Source: an uncultured Limnohabitans sp.
GTDB lineage: Bacteria > Pseudomonadota > Gammaproteobacteria > Burkholderiales > Burkholderiaceae_C
Reading direction: 5' to 3'
DNA length: 46,545 bases
Assembly (NCBI GenBank): GCA_937928195.1
Contig: CALEYZ010000204.1
Location: forward strand, 1-46,545
A model generated the notes under the pieces. The model had not been told where the DNA came from. It was given only the letters and a program-made list of their open reading frames with translations, and ran no database searches. The position numbers were made by a program, and so were the translations under genes. Shown one piece after another: positions 32,651 through 42,043 of the stretch (the stretch's first letter is position 1; every line of letters begins with the position of its first letter).

Positions 32651-34056
32651 AACACGCCATTCGTCACATCCATTTCATCGGCGTCGGCGGCGCCGGCATG
32701 AGCGGCATTGCCGAAGTTTTGTTGAACTTGGGCTACACCATTTCCGGTTCTGATTTGTCAGACAGCAGCACCTTGCGCCGTTTGGCTGCTTTGGGCATTC
32801 AAACGCATGTCGGTCACAGTGCAGACAATGTTCAAGGCGCTGATGCGGTGGTCACCTCGACAGCTGTCAAAGCCGACAACCCTGAAGTGTTGGTGGCCCG
32901 TGCCCGTCACATTCCGGTGGTGCCTCGCGCGGTCATGTTGGCCGAATTGATGCGCATGAAGCAAGGCGTGGCCATTGCGGGTACGCACGGCAAGACCACC
33001 ACCACCAGTTTGGTGGCCAGCGTGTTGGCCGAAGGTGGCTTGGATCCAACATTTGTGATTGGGGGGCGCTTGAACAGTGCGGGCACCAATGCCAAGCTGG
33101 GTACAGGCGATTACATTGTGGTGGAAGCCGACGAATCTGACGCGTCTTTCCTGAATTTGTTGCCCGTGATGGCGGTGGTGACCAACATCGATGCCGATCA
33201 CATGGAAACATACGGCCATGACTTTGAAAAACTGAAGTCGGCCTTTGTCGAATTTTTGCATCGCATGCCCTTCTACGGCACGGCCATTTTGTGCAGCGAT
33301 GATCCCGGCGTGCGCAGCATCGAAGAATTGCTGGCCAGGCCAGTGACCACCTACGGTTTGAAAGAAGGTGCGCAGGTGAGGGCGGTGGATGTTCGGGCTG
33401 AAAACGGTCAAATGCACTTCACAGTGCAGCGTCGAAATGGTGTGACTTTGCCAGATTTGCCTGTGGTTTTGAATTTGCCCGGCGAGCACAATGTCTTGAA
33501 CGCTCTGGCTGCCATATCGGTGGCCGTTGAACTGGGTGTGGACGATGCTGCAGTCCAGCGCGCATTGGCCCACTTCAAAGGCGTGGGCCGACGCTTCCAG
33601 CGGTACGGTGAAGTGAAGCTTTTGAGCCAAGCCGGCAGCTTTACCTTGATTGACGATTACGGCCACCATCCGGTCGAGATGGCCGCCACCTTGGCGGCTG
33701 CGCGCGGGGCTTTTCCAGGCCGTCGTTTGGTCCTGGCTTTTCAGCCACATCGCTACAGCCGGACACGCGATTGCTTTGAAGATTTTGTCAGCGTGATCAG
33801 CCACGGCGCAGACACCGTTTTGTTGTCCGAAGTGTATGCCGCAGGTGAGGCCCCCATCGTGGCCGCGGACGGACGATCTTTATCTCGTGCTTTACGCATC
33901 GCAGGCAAAATTGAGCCCGTTTTTGTCGATAAAATTGAGGGCATGGCGCAGGCTATTTTTGACAATGCAAAAGACGGTGATATCGTCATTTGCATGGGTG
34001 CCGGCTCCATCGGCGCAGTGCCTGCCCAAGTTCAAAAAATGGGAGGTGCTGCATGA
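32647..34056 (+). CDS. murC: UDP-N-acetylmuramate--L-alanine ligase
   Basis: MurC starts the stem peptide by adding L-Ala to UDP-MurNAc. The 469-residue protein begins MKHAIRHIHFIGVGGAGMSG and shows AIAGTHGKTTTTSLVASVL, VEADESDASFLNL, TNIDADHMETYG, LPGEHNVLNALAA, DDYGHHPVE and AFQPHRYSRT. The start overlaps the murG stop, and the stop overlaps the ddl start, both ATGA. Confidence 0.97.
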   Translation: MKHAIRHIHFIGVGGAGMSGIAEVLLNLGYTISGSDLSDSSTLRRLAALGIQTHVGHSADNVQGADAVVTSTAVKADNPEVLVARARHIPVVPRAVMLAELMRMKQGVAIAGTHGKTTTTSLVASVLAEGGLDPTFVIGGRLNSAGTNAKLGTGDYIVVEADESDASFLNLLPVMAVVTNIDADHMETYGHDFEKLKSAFVEFLHRMPFYGTAILCSDDPGVRSIEELLARPVTTYGLKEGAQVRAVDVRAENGQMHFTVQRRNGVTLPDLPVVLNLPGEHNVLNALAAISVAVELGVDDAAVQRALAHFKGVGRRFQRYGEVKLLSQAGSFTLIDDYGHHPVEMAATLAAARGAFPGRRLVLAFQPHRYSRTRDCFEDFVSVISHGADTVLLSEVYAAGEAPIVAADGRSLSRALRIAGKIEPVFVDKIEGMAQAIFDNAKDGDIVICMGAGSIGAVPAQVQKMGGAA

Positions 34057-35030
34057 GCAATACCACCTCCAACTTTGGCAAAGTGGCTGTGCTCATGGGG
34101 GGTCTATCTGCCGAGCGCGAAGTCTCCTTCATGTCGGGCAATGGTGTGCTTGCTGCGTTGCGTTCACGCGGTGTTGATGCCCATGCCTTTGATCCTGCCA
34201 AGCGCGATTTGGCCGAACTTAAAAAAGAAGGTTTCCAGCGATGCTTCATTGCTTTGCATGGTCGCTTCGGTGAAGACGGTACGGTGCAAGGCGCACTCGA
34301 ATTGTTGGGCATTCCCTATACTGGCTCTGGTGTCATGGCATCGAGCATCGCCATCGACAAAACCATGACCAAGCGCGTGTGGTTGTCTGAGAATGTGCCC
34401 ACACCGCGCTATGTGTTGCTCAAGCAAAATAATCTGGGCGACAAAGCGCAAGCGCATGTGTTGCAAACTTTGGGTTTACCGCTCATTGTCAAACCTGCGC
34501 GCGAAGGCTCCTCGATTGGTGTGGCCAAAGTGACTCAAGCCAGCGAATTGCCGCAGGCTTTGCAAGCTGCGGCAAAGTGCGATACCGATGTGTTGTGCGA
34601 GCAGTTCATTGCCGGCGATGAAGTCACTTGCCCGGTCTTGGGTGAGGGTGATACTGCGCACGCCTTGCCTGTGATTCGCATTGTGGCGCCCGCTGGCAAT
34701 TACGACTACCAAAATAAATATTTCACCGACGACACGCAATACCTGGTGCCATCCGGATTGCCTGAAGCCGAAGAAAAAGCCATTCAAGCGCATGTGGTCA
34801 AGGCTTATCAAGTCTTGGGCTGTAAAGGTTGGGGCCGCGTGGACGTGATGATTGACGCGCAAACGCGCCAGCCTTACTTGCTGGAAATCAACACATCGCC
34901 CGGCATGACGGGCCACTCTTTGGTGCCGATGTCTGCCAAGGCGGCGGGCATGGATTACGAAAGCTTGTGCATGCACTTGCTGGCCAACGCCGGTTTAGAG
35001 CATGCTGCATCTGACAAGGACGTGGCATGA
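34053..35030 (+). CDS. ddl: D-alanine--D-alanine ligase
   Basis: An ATP-grasp enzyme that makes the D-Ala-D-Ala dipeptide for MurF. The 325-residue protein starts MSNTTSNFGKVAVLMGGLSAEREVS (ATG 34053, overlapping murC). Other blocks are ALHGRFGEDGTVQGALELLG, the substrate-loop GSSIGVAKV, a central LVPSGLP region and VDVMIDAQTRQPYLLEINTSPG through GMTGHSLVPMSAKAAGM. Position in the cluster suggests the DdlB type. Confidence 0.96.
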   Translation: MSNTTSNFGKVAVLMGGLSAEREVSFMSGNGVLAALRSRGVDAHAFDPAKRDLAELKKEGFQRCFIALHGRFGEDGTVQGALELLGIPYTGSGVMASSIAIDKTMTKRVWLSENVPTPRYVLLKQNNLGDKAQAHVLQTLGLPLIVKPAREGSSIGVAKVTQASELPQALQAAAKCDTDVLCEQFIAGDEVTCPVLGEGDTAHALPVIRIVAPAGNYDYQNKYFTDDTQYLVPSGLPEAEEKAIQAHVVKAYQVLGCKGWGRVDVMIDAQTRQPYLLEINTSPGMTGHSLVPMSAKAAGMDYESLCMHLLANAGLEHAASDKDVA

Positions 35031-35815
35031 AAAAGCCAATCACCTTGCCCATGGATGTGCGCTTGATGCAATGGACCTCAGGGCTGATGTTTGCCTTGGC
35101 CCTGATCATGTGCGTGGCCAGTGGCATTGGTTGGTTGTTGCGGCATCCTGCGTTTTCAATTCAGGGCATCACAGTGCGTGGCAATGTGACGCACAGCAAT
35201 GCGGTCACCTTGCGTGCCAATGTGTTACCGCAACTCACGGGTAACTTTTTTACCCTGAACTTGTTGCAAGCGCGTCAAGCCTTTGAGCAAATCCCATGGA
35301 TTCGGACGGCTCTGGTGCGCCGCGAGTTTCCCAATCGATTGGCCGTGACTTTGGATGAGTTTCATCCGGTGGCGCAGTGGGGTGCAGATGGCGATGGCAA
35401 GTTTTTGAGTGCAGAAGGTGCAGTGTTTGAAGTCAATGCGGATGACGTTGACAGCGATGCTTTGCCCACGCTGAAAGGCCCCGAGTCTCAGGCCAAAACA
35501 GTCTTGGAAATGTTTCAGTATCTGAAGCCTTTGATGGCCAAGATGGACATGAATTTGGACAAGTTGGAGCTGAGTCAACGCGGCAGTTGGTCTGCGCAAC
35601 TTGAGTCGGGTGCGAGCTTGGAGCTGGGACACGGTACGCAACAAGAAATTGGCGAAAAACTCCAGTTGTTTTTCAAAACATTGACACAAGTGGCTTCGCG
35701 CTATGGTCGCACCGCGACGTCATTGTTGTCGGCAGATTTGCGTTACGAAAGTGGTTATGCCTTGAGGTTGCGGGGTGTGAGCACTTTGGCGGTAGATGGT
35801 TTGAAAAAACCTTGA
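35027..35815 (+). CDS. ftsQ: Cell division protein FtsQ
   Basis: A 262-residue bitopic protein: short cytoplasmic start, one membrane segment (about 16-38), a POTRA domain opening with FSIQGITVRGNVTHSNA, and a periplasmic beta domain containing VRREFPNRLAVTLDEFHPVAQW. FtsQ scaffolds FtsB/FtsL at the septum. It overlaps ddl by ATGA and is followed by 38 bases before ftsA, the first real gap after mraY-murD. Confidence 0.95.
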   Translation: MKKPITLPMDVRLMQWTSGLMFALALIMCVASGIGWLLRHPAFSIQGITVRGNVTHSNAVTLRANVLPQLTGNFFTLNLLQARQAFEQIPWIRTALVRREFPNRLAVTLDEFHPVAQWGADGDGKFLSAEGAVFEVNADDVDSDALPTLKGPESQAKTVLEMFQYLKPLMAKMDMNLDKLELSQRGSWSAQLESGASLELGHGTQQEIGEKLQLFFKTLTQVASRYGRTATSLLSADLRYESGYALRLRGVSTLAVDGLKKP

Positions 35816-35853
35816 ACAGTCAATTGAAGATTTAGACAAGAACGGTTAGACAT

Positions 35854-37083
35854 ATGGCAAAAGAATACAAAGATTTGGTGGTCGGTCTCGACATTGGCAC
35901 GTCCAAGGTCATGGTCGTCGTGGCCGAGGTCATGCCAGGTGGTGAGTTAAAACTGGCTGGCATGGGGGTGGCACCCGGCAACGGCTTGAAGCGCGGTGTG
36001 GTGGTGAACATCGACGCCACCGTTCAAAGTATTCAGCAAGCCTTGAAAGAGGCTGAGTTGATGGCGGATTGCAAAATCACCCGCGTCAACACAGGCATTA
36101 CAGGCAGCCACATTCGGGGTTTGAACTCCAGCGGCATGGTGGCGGTCAAAGACAAAGAAGTGACACCCGCCGATGTGGCCCGCGTGGTTGAAACAGCGCG
36201 CGCGATCAACATCTCTACCGATCAACGATTGTTGTTGGTGGCGCCGCAAGAGTTTGTGATTGATGGCCAAGATGTCAAAGAGCCGATTGGCATGAGCGGC
36301 ATGCGACTTGAAGCCAAAGTGCACATCGTGACCGGTGCGCAAAGTGCCGCAGAAAACATCATCAAGTGTGTGCGCCGTTGCGGTTTGGAAGTTGACCAGT
36401 TGTTGCTCAATCCATTGTCTTCCAGCTTGGCTGTGTTGACCGAAGATGAGCGCGAGCTAGGTGTGGCCTGCGTGGACATTGGCGCCGGCACCACCGATGT
36501 GGCCATTTTTACCAACGGCGCCATTCGCCATACAGCCGTGATCCCGATTGCCGGTGATTTGATCACCAGCGACATTGCCATGGCCTTGCGCACGCCCACT
36601 AAAGACGCTGAAGACATCAAAGTCGAAAGTGGTTGTGCCAAACAATTGTTGGCCGATCCCGAAGCGCAAGTGGAAGTGCCTGGGCTGGGTGACCGCGCGC
36701 CACGCATGTTGTCCAAGCAAGCGCTGGCAGGTGTGATTGAGCCACGCGTTGAAGAAATTTTCTCTCTGGTGCAGCAAGTGATTCGCGAATCAGGCTACGA
36801 AGAAGTTCTGTCTTCAGGCATCGTGCTCACAGGCGGCAGTGCCGTCATGCCCGGTATGGTTGAGTTGGGTGAAGACATTTTCTTGAAGCCCGTGCGCCGA
36901 GGTGTCCCCAAATACAACGGTGCACTGTCTGACATGGTCAGCCAACCGCGTGTGGCCACTGTGATGGGTTTGATGGAAGAAGCCCGTTTGGCACGTTTGC
37001 GTGGTTTCAAAGTTTCGCAGAAGAAGGGTTCCATGAACAACGCCTTCACTCGTTTCAAAGATTTCATCGTGGGCAACTTCTGA
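35854..37083 (+). CDS. ftsA: Cell division protein FtsA
   Basis: An actin-fold ATPase that tethers FtsZ to the membrane. The 409-residue protein has the phosphate-1 block VVGLDIGTSKVMVVVAEV, the 1C subdomain, phosphate-2 CVDIGAGTTDVAIF and adenosine block SGIVLTGGSAVMPGM. The C-terminus (NAFTRFKDFIVGNF) is an amphipathic membrane-targeting helix. The ATG lies in CATATG, and the ribosome signal is weak. Confidence 0.97.
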   Translation: MAKEYKDLVVGLDIGTSKVMVVVAEVMPGGELKLAGMGVAPGNGLKRGVVVNIDATVQSIQQALKEAELMADCKITRVNTGITGSHIRGLNSSGMVAVKDKEVTPADVARVVETARAINISTDQRLLLVAPQEFVIDGQDVKEPIGMSGMRLEAKVHIVTGAQSAAENIIKCVRRCGLEVDQLLLNPLSSSLAVLTEDERELGVACVDIGAGTTDVAIFTNGAIRHTAVIPIAGDLITSDIAMALRTPTKDAEDIKVESGCAKQLLADPEAQVEVPGLGDRAPRMLSKQALAGVIEPRVEEIFSLVQQVIRESGYEEVLSSGIVLTGGSAVMPGMVELGEDIFLKPVRRGVPKYNGALSDMVSQPRVATVMGLMEEARLARLRGFKVSQKKGSMNNAFTRFKDFIVGNF

Positions 37084-37128
37084 TGGACTGGCAAAAACTT
37101 TACTTGGCAAGGGGGAGTCCTCATCAGC

Positions 37129-37206
37129 GATGTTGAATCCCACTTAATCCAACAAAAATAAAATTTTCAAAAATCAATATTTAGGCAACTGCAATAGTTT
37201 TAGGAG
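37129..37206 (+). promoter_or_regulatory. ftsZ promoter/leader region
   Basis: The 129-base ftsA-ftsZ gap is AT-rich in its second half. TAAAAT at 37159-37164 is a good -10 box; TTGAAT about 20 bases before it is a loose -35. A strong ribosome site AGGAG lies about 6 bases before the ftsZ ATG. A separate promoter would allow higher ftsZ expression than the rest of the cluster. Confidence 0.4.
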
Positions 37207-37212
37207 AGCACC

Positions 37213-38436
37213 ATGAGCATTGAAATGATCCAAGTCGAAGAGTTCAACCAAGGTACGCAAATCAAAGTGATCGGCGTGGGCGGCGGCGGCGGTAACGCGG
37301 TCGAGCACATGATTGAGCGCAATGTACAAGGCGTTGAATTCATTTGCGCCAACACCGATGCGCAAGCATTGGCGCGCAGTGCCGCGCACCGCTTTATTCA
37401 GTTGGGTCACACCGGTTTGGGCGCTGGAAGCAAGCCTGAAAAAGGTCGCGATGCCGCTGAAGAGGCTGTGGAAGACATCCGCGCCGCCATTGAAGGTGCG
37501 CACATGTTGTTCATCACGGCGGGCATGGGCGGCGGTACGGGTACTGGCGCAGCACCTGTGATTGCACGCGTTGCCAAAGAAATGGGCATTCTGACCGTGG
37601 GTGTGGTGACCAAGCCTTTCGACTTTGAAGGCGGACGCCGCATGCAGAGCGCAGAATCTGGTTTGGCTGAACTCGAAGCCAACGTCGACTCATTGATCGT
37701 GGTGCTGAATGAAAAGTTGATGGAATTGCCAGGTGGCGAAGACATGACCCAAGACGAAGCCTTTGCGCACGCCAATGACGTGCTCAAAAACGCTGTCGGC
37801 GGTATTGCAGAAATTATCAATGTGCCTGGCCACGTGAACGTTGACTTTGAAGACGTGCGCACAGTGATGGGTGAGCCCGGCAAAGCCATGATGGGCACTG
37901 CCTCTGCCAGCGGCCCTGACCGCGCACGCATTGCTTCTGAGCAAGCTGTGGCTTGTCCTTTGCTCGAAGGCATCGATTTGTCGGGTGCCAAAGGCGTGTT
38001 GGTTTTGATCAGTGCTGCCAAAGGCTCACTCAAATTGAGCGAATCCAAGCAAGCCATGAACACCATCCGTGCTTATGCCTCCGAAAGCGCACACGTGATC
38101 TACGGTACGGCTTATGACGAAAGCTTGGGCGATGAAATCCGCGTGACCGTGGTGGCCACTGGTTTGTCCAGCCAAGGTGCACGTCGCACAGCCCCTCCGC
38201 TGCAAGTGCTGCGCACTGGAACTGACAACGTGCCATTCACAGTGGATGCGCAAGATGCAGTGATGCCGACATTGGGTGGTCAGAGCCCTGCTTTGGGTGG
38301 TGATTACGGCCGCTTGAACACGCCAAGCGTGTGGCGCACCAACCGGACACAGGCTGCGGCCAAAGTGGACGGCATGGCATCTGCTGGCATGGACGATATT
38401 GAAATTCCAGCCTTCTTGCGCAAGCAAGCAGACTGA
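37213..38436 (+). CDS. ftsZ: Cell division protein FtsZ
   Basis: The tubulin-like GTPase that forms the division ring. The 407-residue protein has IKVIGVGGGGGNAVEHMI near the start, FICANTDAQAL, the tubulin signature GMGGGTGTGAAPVIA at about 102-116 and the T7-loop region. After the GTPase fold comes a linker of about 70 residues and the conserved C-terminal peptide MDDIEIPAFLRKQAD, the docking site for FtsA and ZipA. It is preceded by its own leader. Confidence 0.98.
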   Translation: MSIEMIQVEEFNQGTQIKVIGVGGGGGNAVEHMIERNVQGVEFICANTDAQALARSAAHRFIQLGHTGLGAGSKPEKGRDAAEEAVEDIRAAIEGAHMLFITAGMGGGTGTGAAPVIARVAKEMGILTVGVVTKPFDFEGGRRMQSAESGLAELEANVDSLIVVLNEKLMELPGGEDMTQDEAFAHANDVLKNAVGGIAEIINVPGHVNVDFEDVRTVMGEPGKAMMGTASASGPDRARIASEQAVACPLLEGIDLSGAKGVLVLISAAKGSLKLSESKQAMNTIRAYASESAHVIYGTAYDESLGDEIRVTVVATGLSSQGARRTAPPLQVLRTGTDNVPFTVDAQDAVMPTLGGQSPALGGDYGRLNTPSVWRTNRTQAAAKVDGMASAGMDDIEIPAFLRKQAD

Positions 38437-38505
38437 TTTTTTGAGCATCTTTCAGACGCAGTGGGCTTCAAATCCCCTCGTTGTGCAAGCTTGGGCTTGA
38501 GAATT

Positions 38506-38517
38506 TAAAATCAACCC
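38506..38517 (+). promoter_or_regulatory. lpxC -10 box placed for a leaderless transcript
   Basis: TAAAAT (38506-38511) is followed by six bases (CAACCC) and the lpxC ATG, which has no ribosome site. TTGTGC at 38481-38486 is a possible -35, 19 bases away. The 81-base ftsZ-lpxC gap therefore likely holds an lpxC promoter. Confidence 0.45.
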
Positions 38518-39441
38518 ATGCTTGCTCAAAGAACCATCAAAACCCTCACCCAGGCCGTGGGTGTGGGTTTGCACAGCGGCCAGCGGGTTGAGTTAACACT
38601 CAGGCCTGCGCCTGTCGACACGGGCATCGTGTTTCGACGTGTTGATTTGGCCGAACCTGTCGACATTCACATCAATGCGCTCAGTGTCACCGACACGCGC
38701 CTGGCCTCCACCATTTCCAGTGGCCAAGCCAAGGTGCACACGGTTGAGCATTTGATGTCGGCCTGTGCTGGCTTGGGCATCGACAACCTGATCATTGACA
38801 TCACCGCAGAAGAAGTCCCCATCTTGGATGGCTCGGCTTCTTCGTTTGTATTTTTATTGCAAAGTGCGGGCATCGAGCTGCAAAAGTCGCCTAAAAAATT
38901 CATCCGTGTGATCAAACCGGTGGAAGTGCGCGATGGCCAAGGTGAAAACGTCAAGTGGGCCAAACTCGAGCCCTATGATGGCTACCGTCTGAGTTTTGAA
39001 ATTGACTTTCATCATCCTGCGGTCGACTCCACAGGTCAGCAAGTGGTGTTTGACATGGGCCGTGATGTGTACGCCCGCGACATTGCCCGTGCACGGACCT
39101 TCGGTTTTACCAAAGACGTTGAAATGTTGCGCTCCAACGGCTTGGCGCTGGGCGGTGGTCTCGACAATGCCATTGTGATGGACGATTACAAAGTTCTGAA
39201 CAGCGACGGCTTGCGTTACGACGATGAGTTCGTCAAACACAAAATTTTGGATGCCATGGGTGATTTGTACATCATTGGCAAGCCCTTCATTGCCAGCTAC
39301 ACCGCGTTCCGTTCGGGTCACGCCATGAACAACCAATTGCTGCGCGCTTTGTTAGAACAGCCTGATGCTTATGAAATCGTCAGCTTTGACGATGTCAAAA
39401 AAGCGCCCGAGGGTTTTGCGTTGCCTGTTCGTGCCTGGTAA
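38518..39441 (+). CDS. lpxC: UDP-3-O-acyl-N-acetylglucosamine deacetylase
   Basis: LpxC is the zinc-dependent committed step of lipid A synthesis. The 307-residue protein starts MLAQRTIKTLTQAVGVGLHS, matching the family N-terminus. Zinc and catalytic residues are visible: His78 in VHTVEHLMSAC, His241 and Asp245 in HKILDAMGDL, and a later His at about 268 in FRSGHAMNN. DGSASSFVFLL is also typical. Its place after ftsZ closes the cluster, as in many proteobacteria. Confidence 0.97.
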   Translation: MLAQRTIKTLTQAVGVGLHSGQRVELTLRPAPVDTGIVFRRVDLAEPVDIHINALSVTDTRLASTISSGQAKVHTVEHLMSACAGLGIDNLIIDITAEEVPILDGSASSFVFLLQSAGIELQKSPKKFIRVIKPVEVRDGQGENVKWAKLEPYDGYRLSFEIDFHHPAVDSTGQQVVFDMGRDVYARDIARARTFGFTKDVEMLRSNGLALGGGLDNAIVMDDYKVLNSDGLRYDDEFVKHKILDAMGDLYIIGKPFIASYTAFRSGHAMNNQLLRALLEQPDAYEIVSFDDVKKAPEGFALPVRAW

Positions 39442-39450
39442 TGCCTGTTC

Positions 39451-40680
39451 ATGAACTTGGCTGCTAAGTCCTCCCTGCGCGACCTCTTGTCGCACCAACC
39501 CTTCTTGCGCTTTTGGTTGGCACGTTTGGCTGGCATCTTGGCCACCCAAATGTTGATGGTGGCTTTGGCTTGGCACATGTACGAAATCACTGGCAGTGCC
39601 TGGGACTTGGGTTTGGTCGGCTTGTTTCAATTCGTTCCAGCCCTGATCCTGACACTGCCAGCCGGACAAATTGTGGACCGTGTTCACAAAGTTCACATTT
39701 ATGCAACGTGCATGCTGATCCAAGCGGCCGTGGCGGGTCTCTTGGTCTGGGGAACTGCGGCCCACGAGGTGACGCGTGAGTGGGTGTTGTTTATCTCTGC
39801 GGTCTTGGGCATGGTGCGCGCTTTTCAAATGCCCACACAGCAAGCGCTGACGCCGCACTTGGTGCCAAGTCATTTGTTGCAACGCGCAGTGGCTTTGAGT
39901 TCTACCGGCGTTCAGACGGCGGTCATTGGCGGTCCTGCATTGGGTGGCATCTTGTATGCCGTGCATGTCAACGCGGTTTATGCCAGTTGCGCCGCATTGT
40001 TGTTCATTGCATTTTTACTCGCCTTGTCTGTGCGATACGAGCACAAACCCTCCAAAGCAGCCGCAGATTTGCGCAGTGTGTTGGCAGGTGCTTACTTTGT
40101 ATGGCATCACAAAGTGTTGCTGGGTGCGATTGCTTTGGATTTGTTTGCGGTGCTGTTGGGCGGTGTCACGGCATTGCTGCCTATTTACGCCAAAGATATT
40201 TTGCATACTGGCCCCGAGGGCTTAGGGTTGCTGCGATCTTCTCCTGCAGTCGGCGCACTGATCATGGCTGCCGTTTTGATGCAGTGGCCCATCGAACGCC
40301 GTGTGGGTCGCTGGATGCTGATTGCTGTAGCGGTGTTTGGCTTGGCCAACTTTGTATTTGGCATTTCCACACATTTTGGGCTGTCGATGTTTGCCTTGAT
40401 GGTGGCAGGAGCCGCCGACAACGTGAGTGTGGTGACGCGACTGACGTTGATGCAACTGGAAACGCCTGACGACATGCGCGGCCGCGTGGCTGCCGTTAAC
40501 TCCATCTTCATCGGCGCCTCGAATCAGTTGGGCGAATTTGAGTCTGGCACCACAGCGGCCATGTGGGGGCCCGTCGGCTCTGTGATCTTTGGCGGTCTGG
40601 CCACTGTGGGTGTGGCGCTTGCAGCCATTAAAGTGTTTCCTTCTTTGGCCAATCGCGACCGCATGGTCCTTGCCAAATAA
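39451..40680 (+). CDS. MFS transporter (EntS/MFS_3-like)
   Basis: A 409-residue inner-membrane protein with about 12 membrane segments. FLRFWLARLAGILATQMLMV near the start, LPAGQIVDRVHKVHIYATC (the MFS motif between TM2 and TM3) and GMVRAFQMPTQQALTPHLV are typical of the EntS-type exporters. Substrate unknown. It begins ten bases after lpxC, so it probably shares the transcript but has no evident link to lipid A. Confidence 0.88.
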   Translation: MNLAAKSSLRDLLSHQPFLRFWLARLAGILATQMLMVALAWHMYEITGSAWDLGLVGLFQFVPALILTLPAGQIVDRVHKVHIYATCMLIQAAVAGLLVWGTAAHEVTREWVLFISAVLGMVRAFQMPTQQALTPHLVPSHLLQRAVALSSTGVQTAVIGGPALGGILYAVHVNAVYASCAALLFIAFLLALSVRYEHKPSKAAADLRSVLAGAYFVWHHKVLLGAIALDLFAVLLGGVTALLPIYAKDILHTGPEGLGLLRSSPAVGALIMAAVLMQWPIERRVGRWMLIAVAVFGLANFVFGISTHFGLSMFALMVAGAADNVSVVTRLTLMQLETPDDMRGRVAAVNSIFIGASNQLGEFESGTTAAMWGPVGSVIFGGLATVGVALAAIKVFPSLANRDRMVLAK

Positions 40681-40692
40681 ACACACAGGTGA

Positions 40693-41241
40693 TCAGTGGC
40701 TCCGCCCATCGCGGTACATGCCGTGTGTCTTGCGATTGAGCACATCCAAAGCGGCCAACTTGTTCATCGATGGACTGGCATGTGCATGAGTGATGGCCAA
40801 ACCCAAAGCATCTGCAGCATCAGGCCCGGGCACTGAAGGCAACTTGAGCATGCGCTTCACCATCTCTTGAATTTGTGACTTGGCTGCGCGACCATGTCCC
40901 GTGATGGCCTTCTTCATTTGCAAAGCGGTGTACTCAGCCACCGGCAGATTGCAAGTGACCAAGGCTGTGACACAACAACCGCGAGCTTGTCCCAACAACA
41001 AAGTGGCTTGCGGGTTGACGTTCACAAAGACAATTTCAACGGACGCTGCGTTGGGCTGATAACGTTGGTTGATTTCAACAATGCCGTCGTAAATTACCTT
41101 CAAGCGGTTGGGCAAATTACCTTGCTGAACTTTGTCCGTGCGAATCACGCCACTGGCCACATAGGTCAGTTTGGAGCCGTCCATATCAATCACACCAAAG
41201 CCAGTGGTTTGAAGGCCGGGGTCAATGCCAAGGATTCTCAT
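40693..41241 (-). CDS. ruvC: Holliday junction endonuclease RuvC
   Basis: RuvC cuts Holliday junctions during recombinational repair. The 182-residue RNase H-fold protein has its catalytic acidic residues: Asp7 (MRILGIDPGL), Glu69 (SVEIVF) and the pair Asp141/Asp144 (GPDAADALGLA). It ends 12 bases from the convergent MFS gene and lies last in a minus-strand series; ruvA and ruvB are not adjacent. Confidence 0.96.
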   Translation of the reverse strand: MRILGIDPGLQTTGFGVIDMDGSKLTYVASGVIRTDKVQQGNLPNRLKVIYDGIVEINQRYQPNAASVEIVFVNVNPQATLLLGQARGCCVTALVTCNLPVAEYTALQMKKAITGHGRAAKSQIQEMVKRMLKLPSVPGPDAADALGLAITHAHASPSMNKLAALDVLNRKTHGMYRDGRSH

Positions 41242-41262
41242 GGGTGCGTTGTTCTCGGTGTA

Positions 41263-42009
41263 TCAGGGCAGCGCCACATCGTTCATGCGCGTCATGATGG
41301 TTTGTGCTCGGTCGCTGAGGTAGACCGATTGCGGTAACTTTTCAAAATAGCGCGGACGCGGCAGCATCACGGCCAGACGGGCTGCTTCCCATTCCGTGAG
41401 CTGACTGACGGGTTTTTGAAAGTAATGCCTGGCGGCAGCTTCAGCACCAAACACGCCATTACCCCATTCCACATGGTTCAAGTAAAGCGTGAGAATTCTT
41501 TTTTTAGACAAAAAAGTTTCCAAAGCCATGGTGATGACCCACTCTTGCGCTTTGCGCACCAGCGTGCGCTCACCGCTGAGCATGAGGTTCTTGGCCAATT
41601 GTTGCGTGATGGTAGAACCGCCCACGATCTTGGGTGCAACTGCTTTGCCATTTTTTTTCTTGGCCGACTGTGCTTCCAGTTGCGCTTCAGCTTTGGCATT
41701 TTTTTGCCAGGCTTTTTCAAGCGCATCCCACCAAATGCCTTTGTGGCTGGTGAAGGCACTGTCTTCAGAAGCCAATACTGCGCGTTGGAGGGTCTTGGCA
41801 ATTTGCTCAGAGGGCGTCCAAGTTTGACGCCACGTCAAATGGCCTTGCTTGTTTGCAATTTGCCAAGCCTGAGACCGTTCAAATGCAGTGGAAGAAGGAT
41901 CAACCACGGCCATCAAAGCAATGCGGCCTGTTAAAAACAATTGCAGCAAAAGCCAGCCAGCCAACAGCAACACAAGCCATTGTTTGAATGCGAAGAGTGC
42001 GTTGCGCAT
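41263..42009 (-). CDS. mtgA: Monofunctional peptidoglycan glycosyltransferase
   Basis: MtgA polymerises glycan strands from lipid II without a transpeptidase domain. The 248-residue protein has one N-terminal membrane segment (about 11-34) and the GT51 motifs: LASEDSAFTSHKG with the catalytic Glu82, GGSTITQQLAKNLMLS, and LNHVEWGNGVFGAEAAARHYF. A Lys/Ala/Gln-rich insert (about 100-125) separates the first two motifs. No ribosome site is evident; it lies 34 bases after aroE. Confidence 0.94.
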   Translation of the reverse strand: MRNALFAFKQWLVLLLAGWLLLQLFLTGRIALMAVVDPSSTAFERSQAWQIANKQGHLTWRQTWTPSEQIAKTLQRAVLASEDSAFTSHKGIWWDALEKAWQKNAKAEAQLEAQSAKKKNGKAVAPKIVGGSTITQQLAKNLMLSGERTLVRKAQEWVITMALETFLSKKRILTLYLNHVEWGNGVFGAEAAARHYFQKPVSQLTEWEAARLAVMLPRPRYFEKLPQSVYLSDRAQTIMTRMNDVALP

Positions 42010-42043
42010 GAGGTGGCAGTTTACAAATCTTGCGCTGGTTTGA

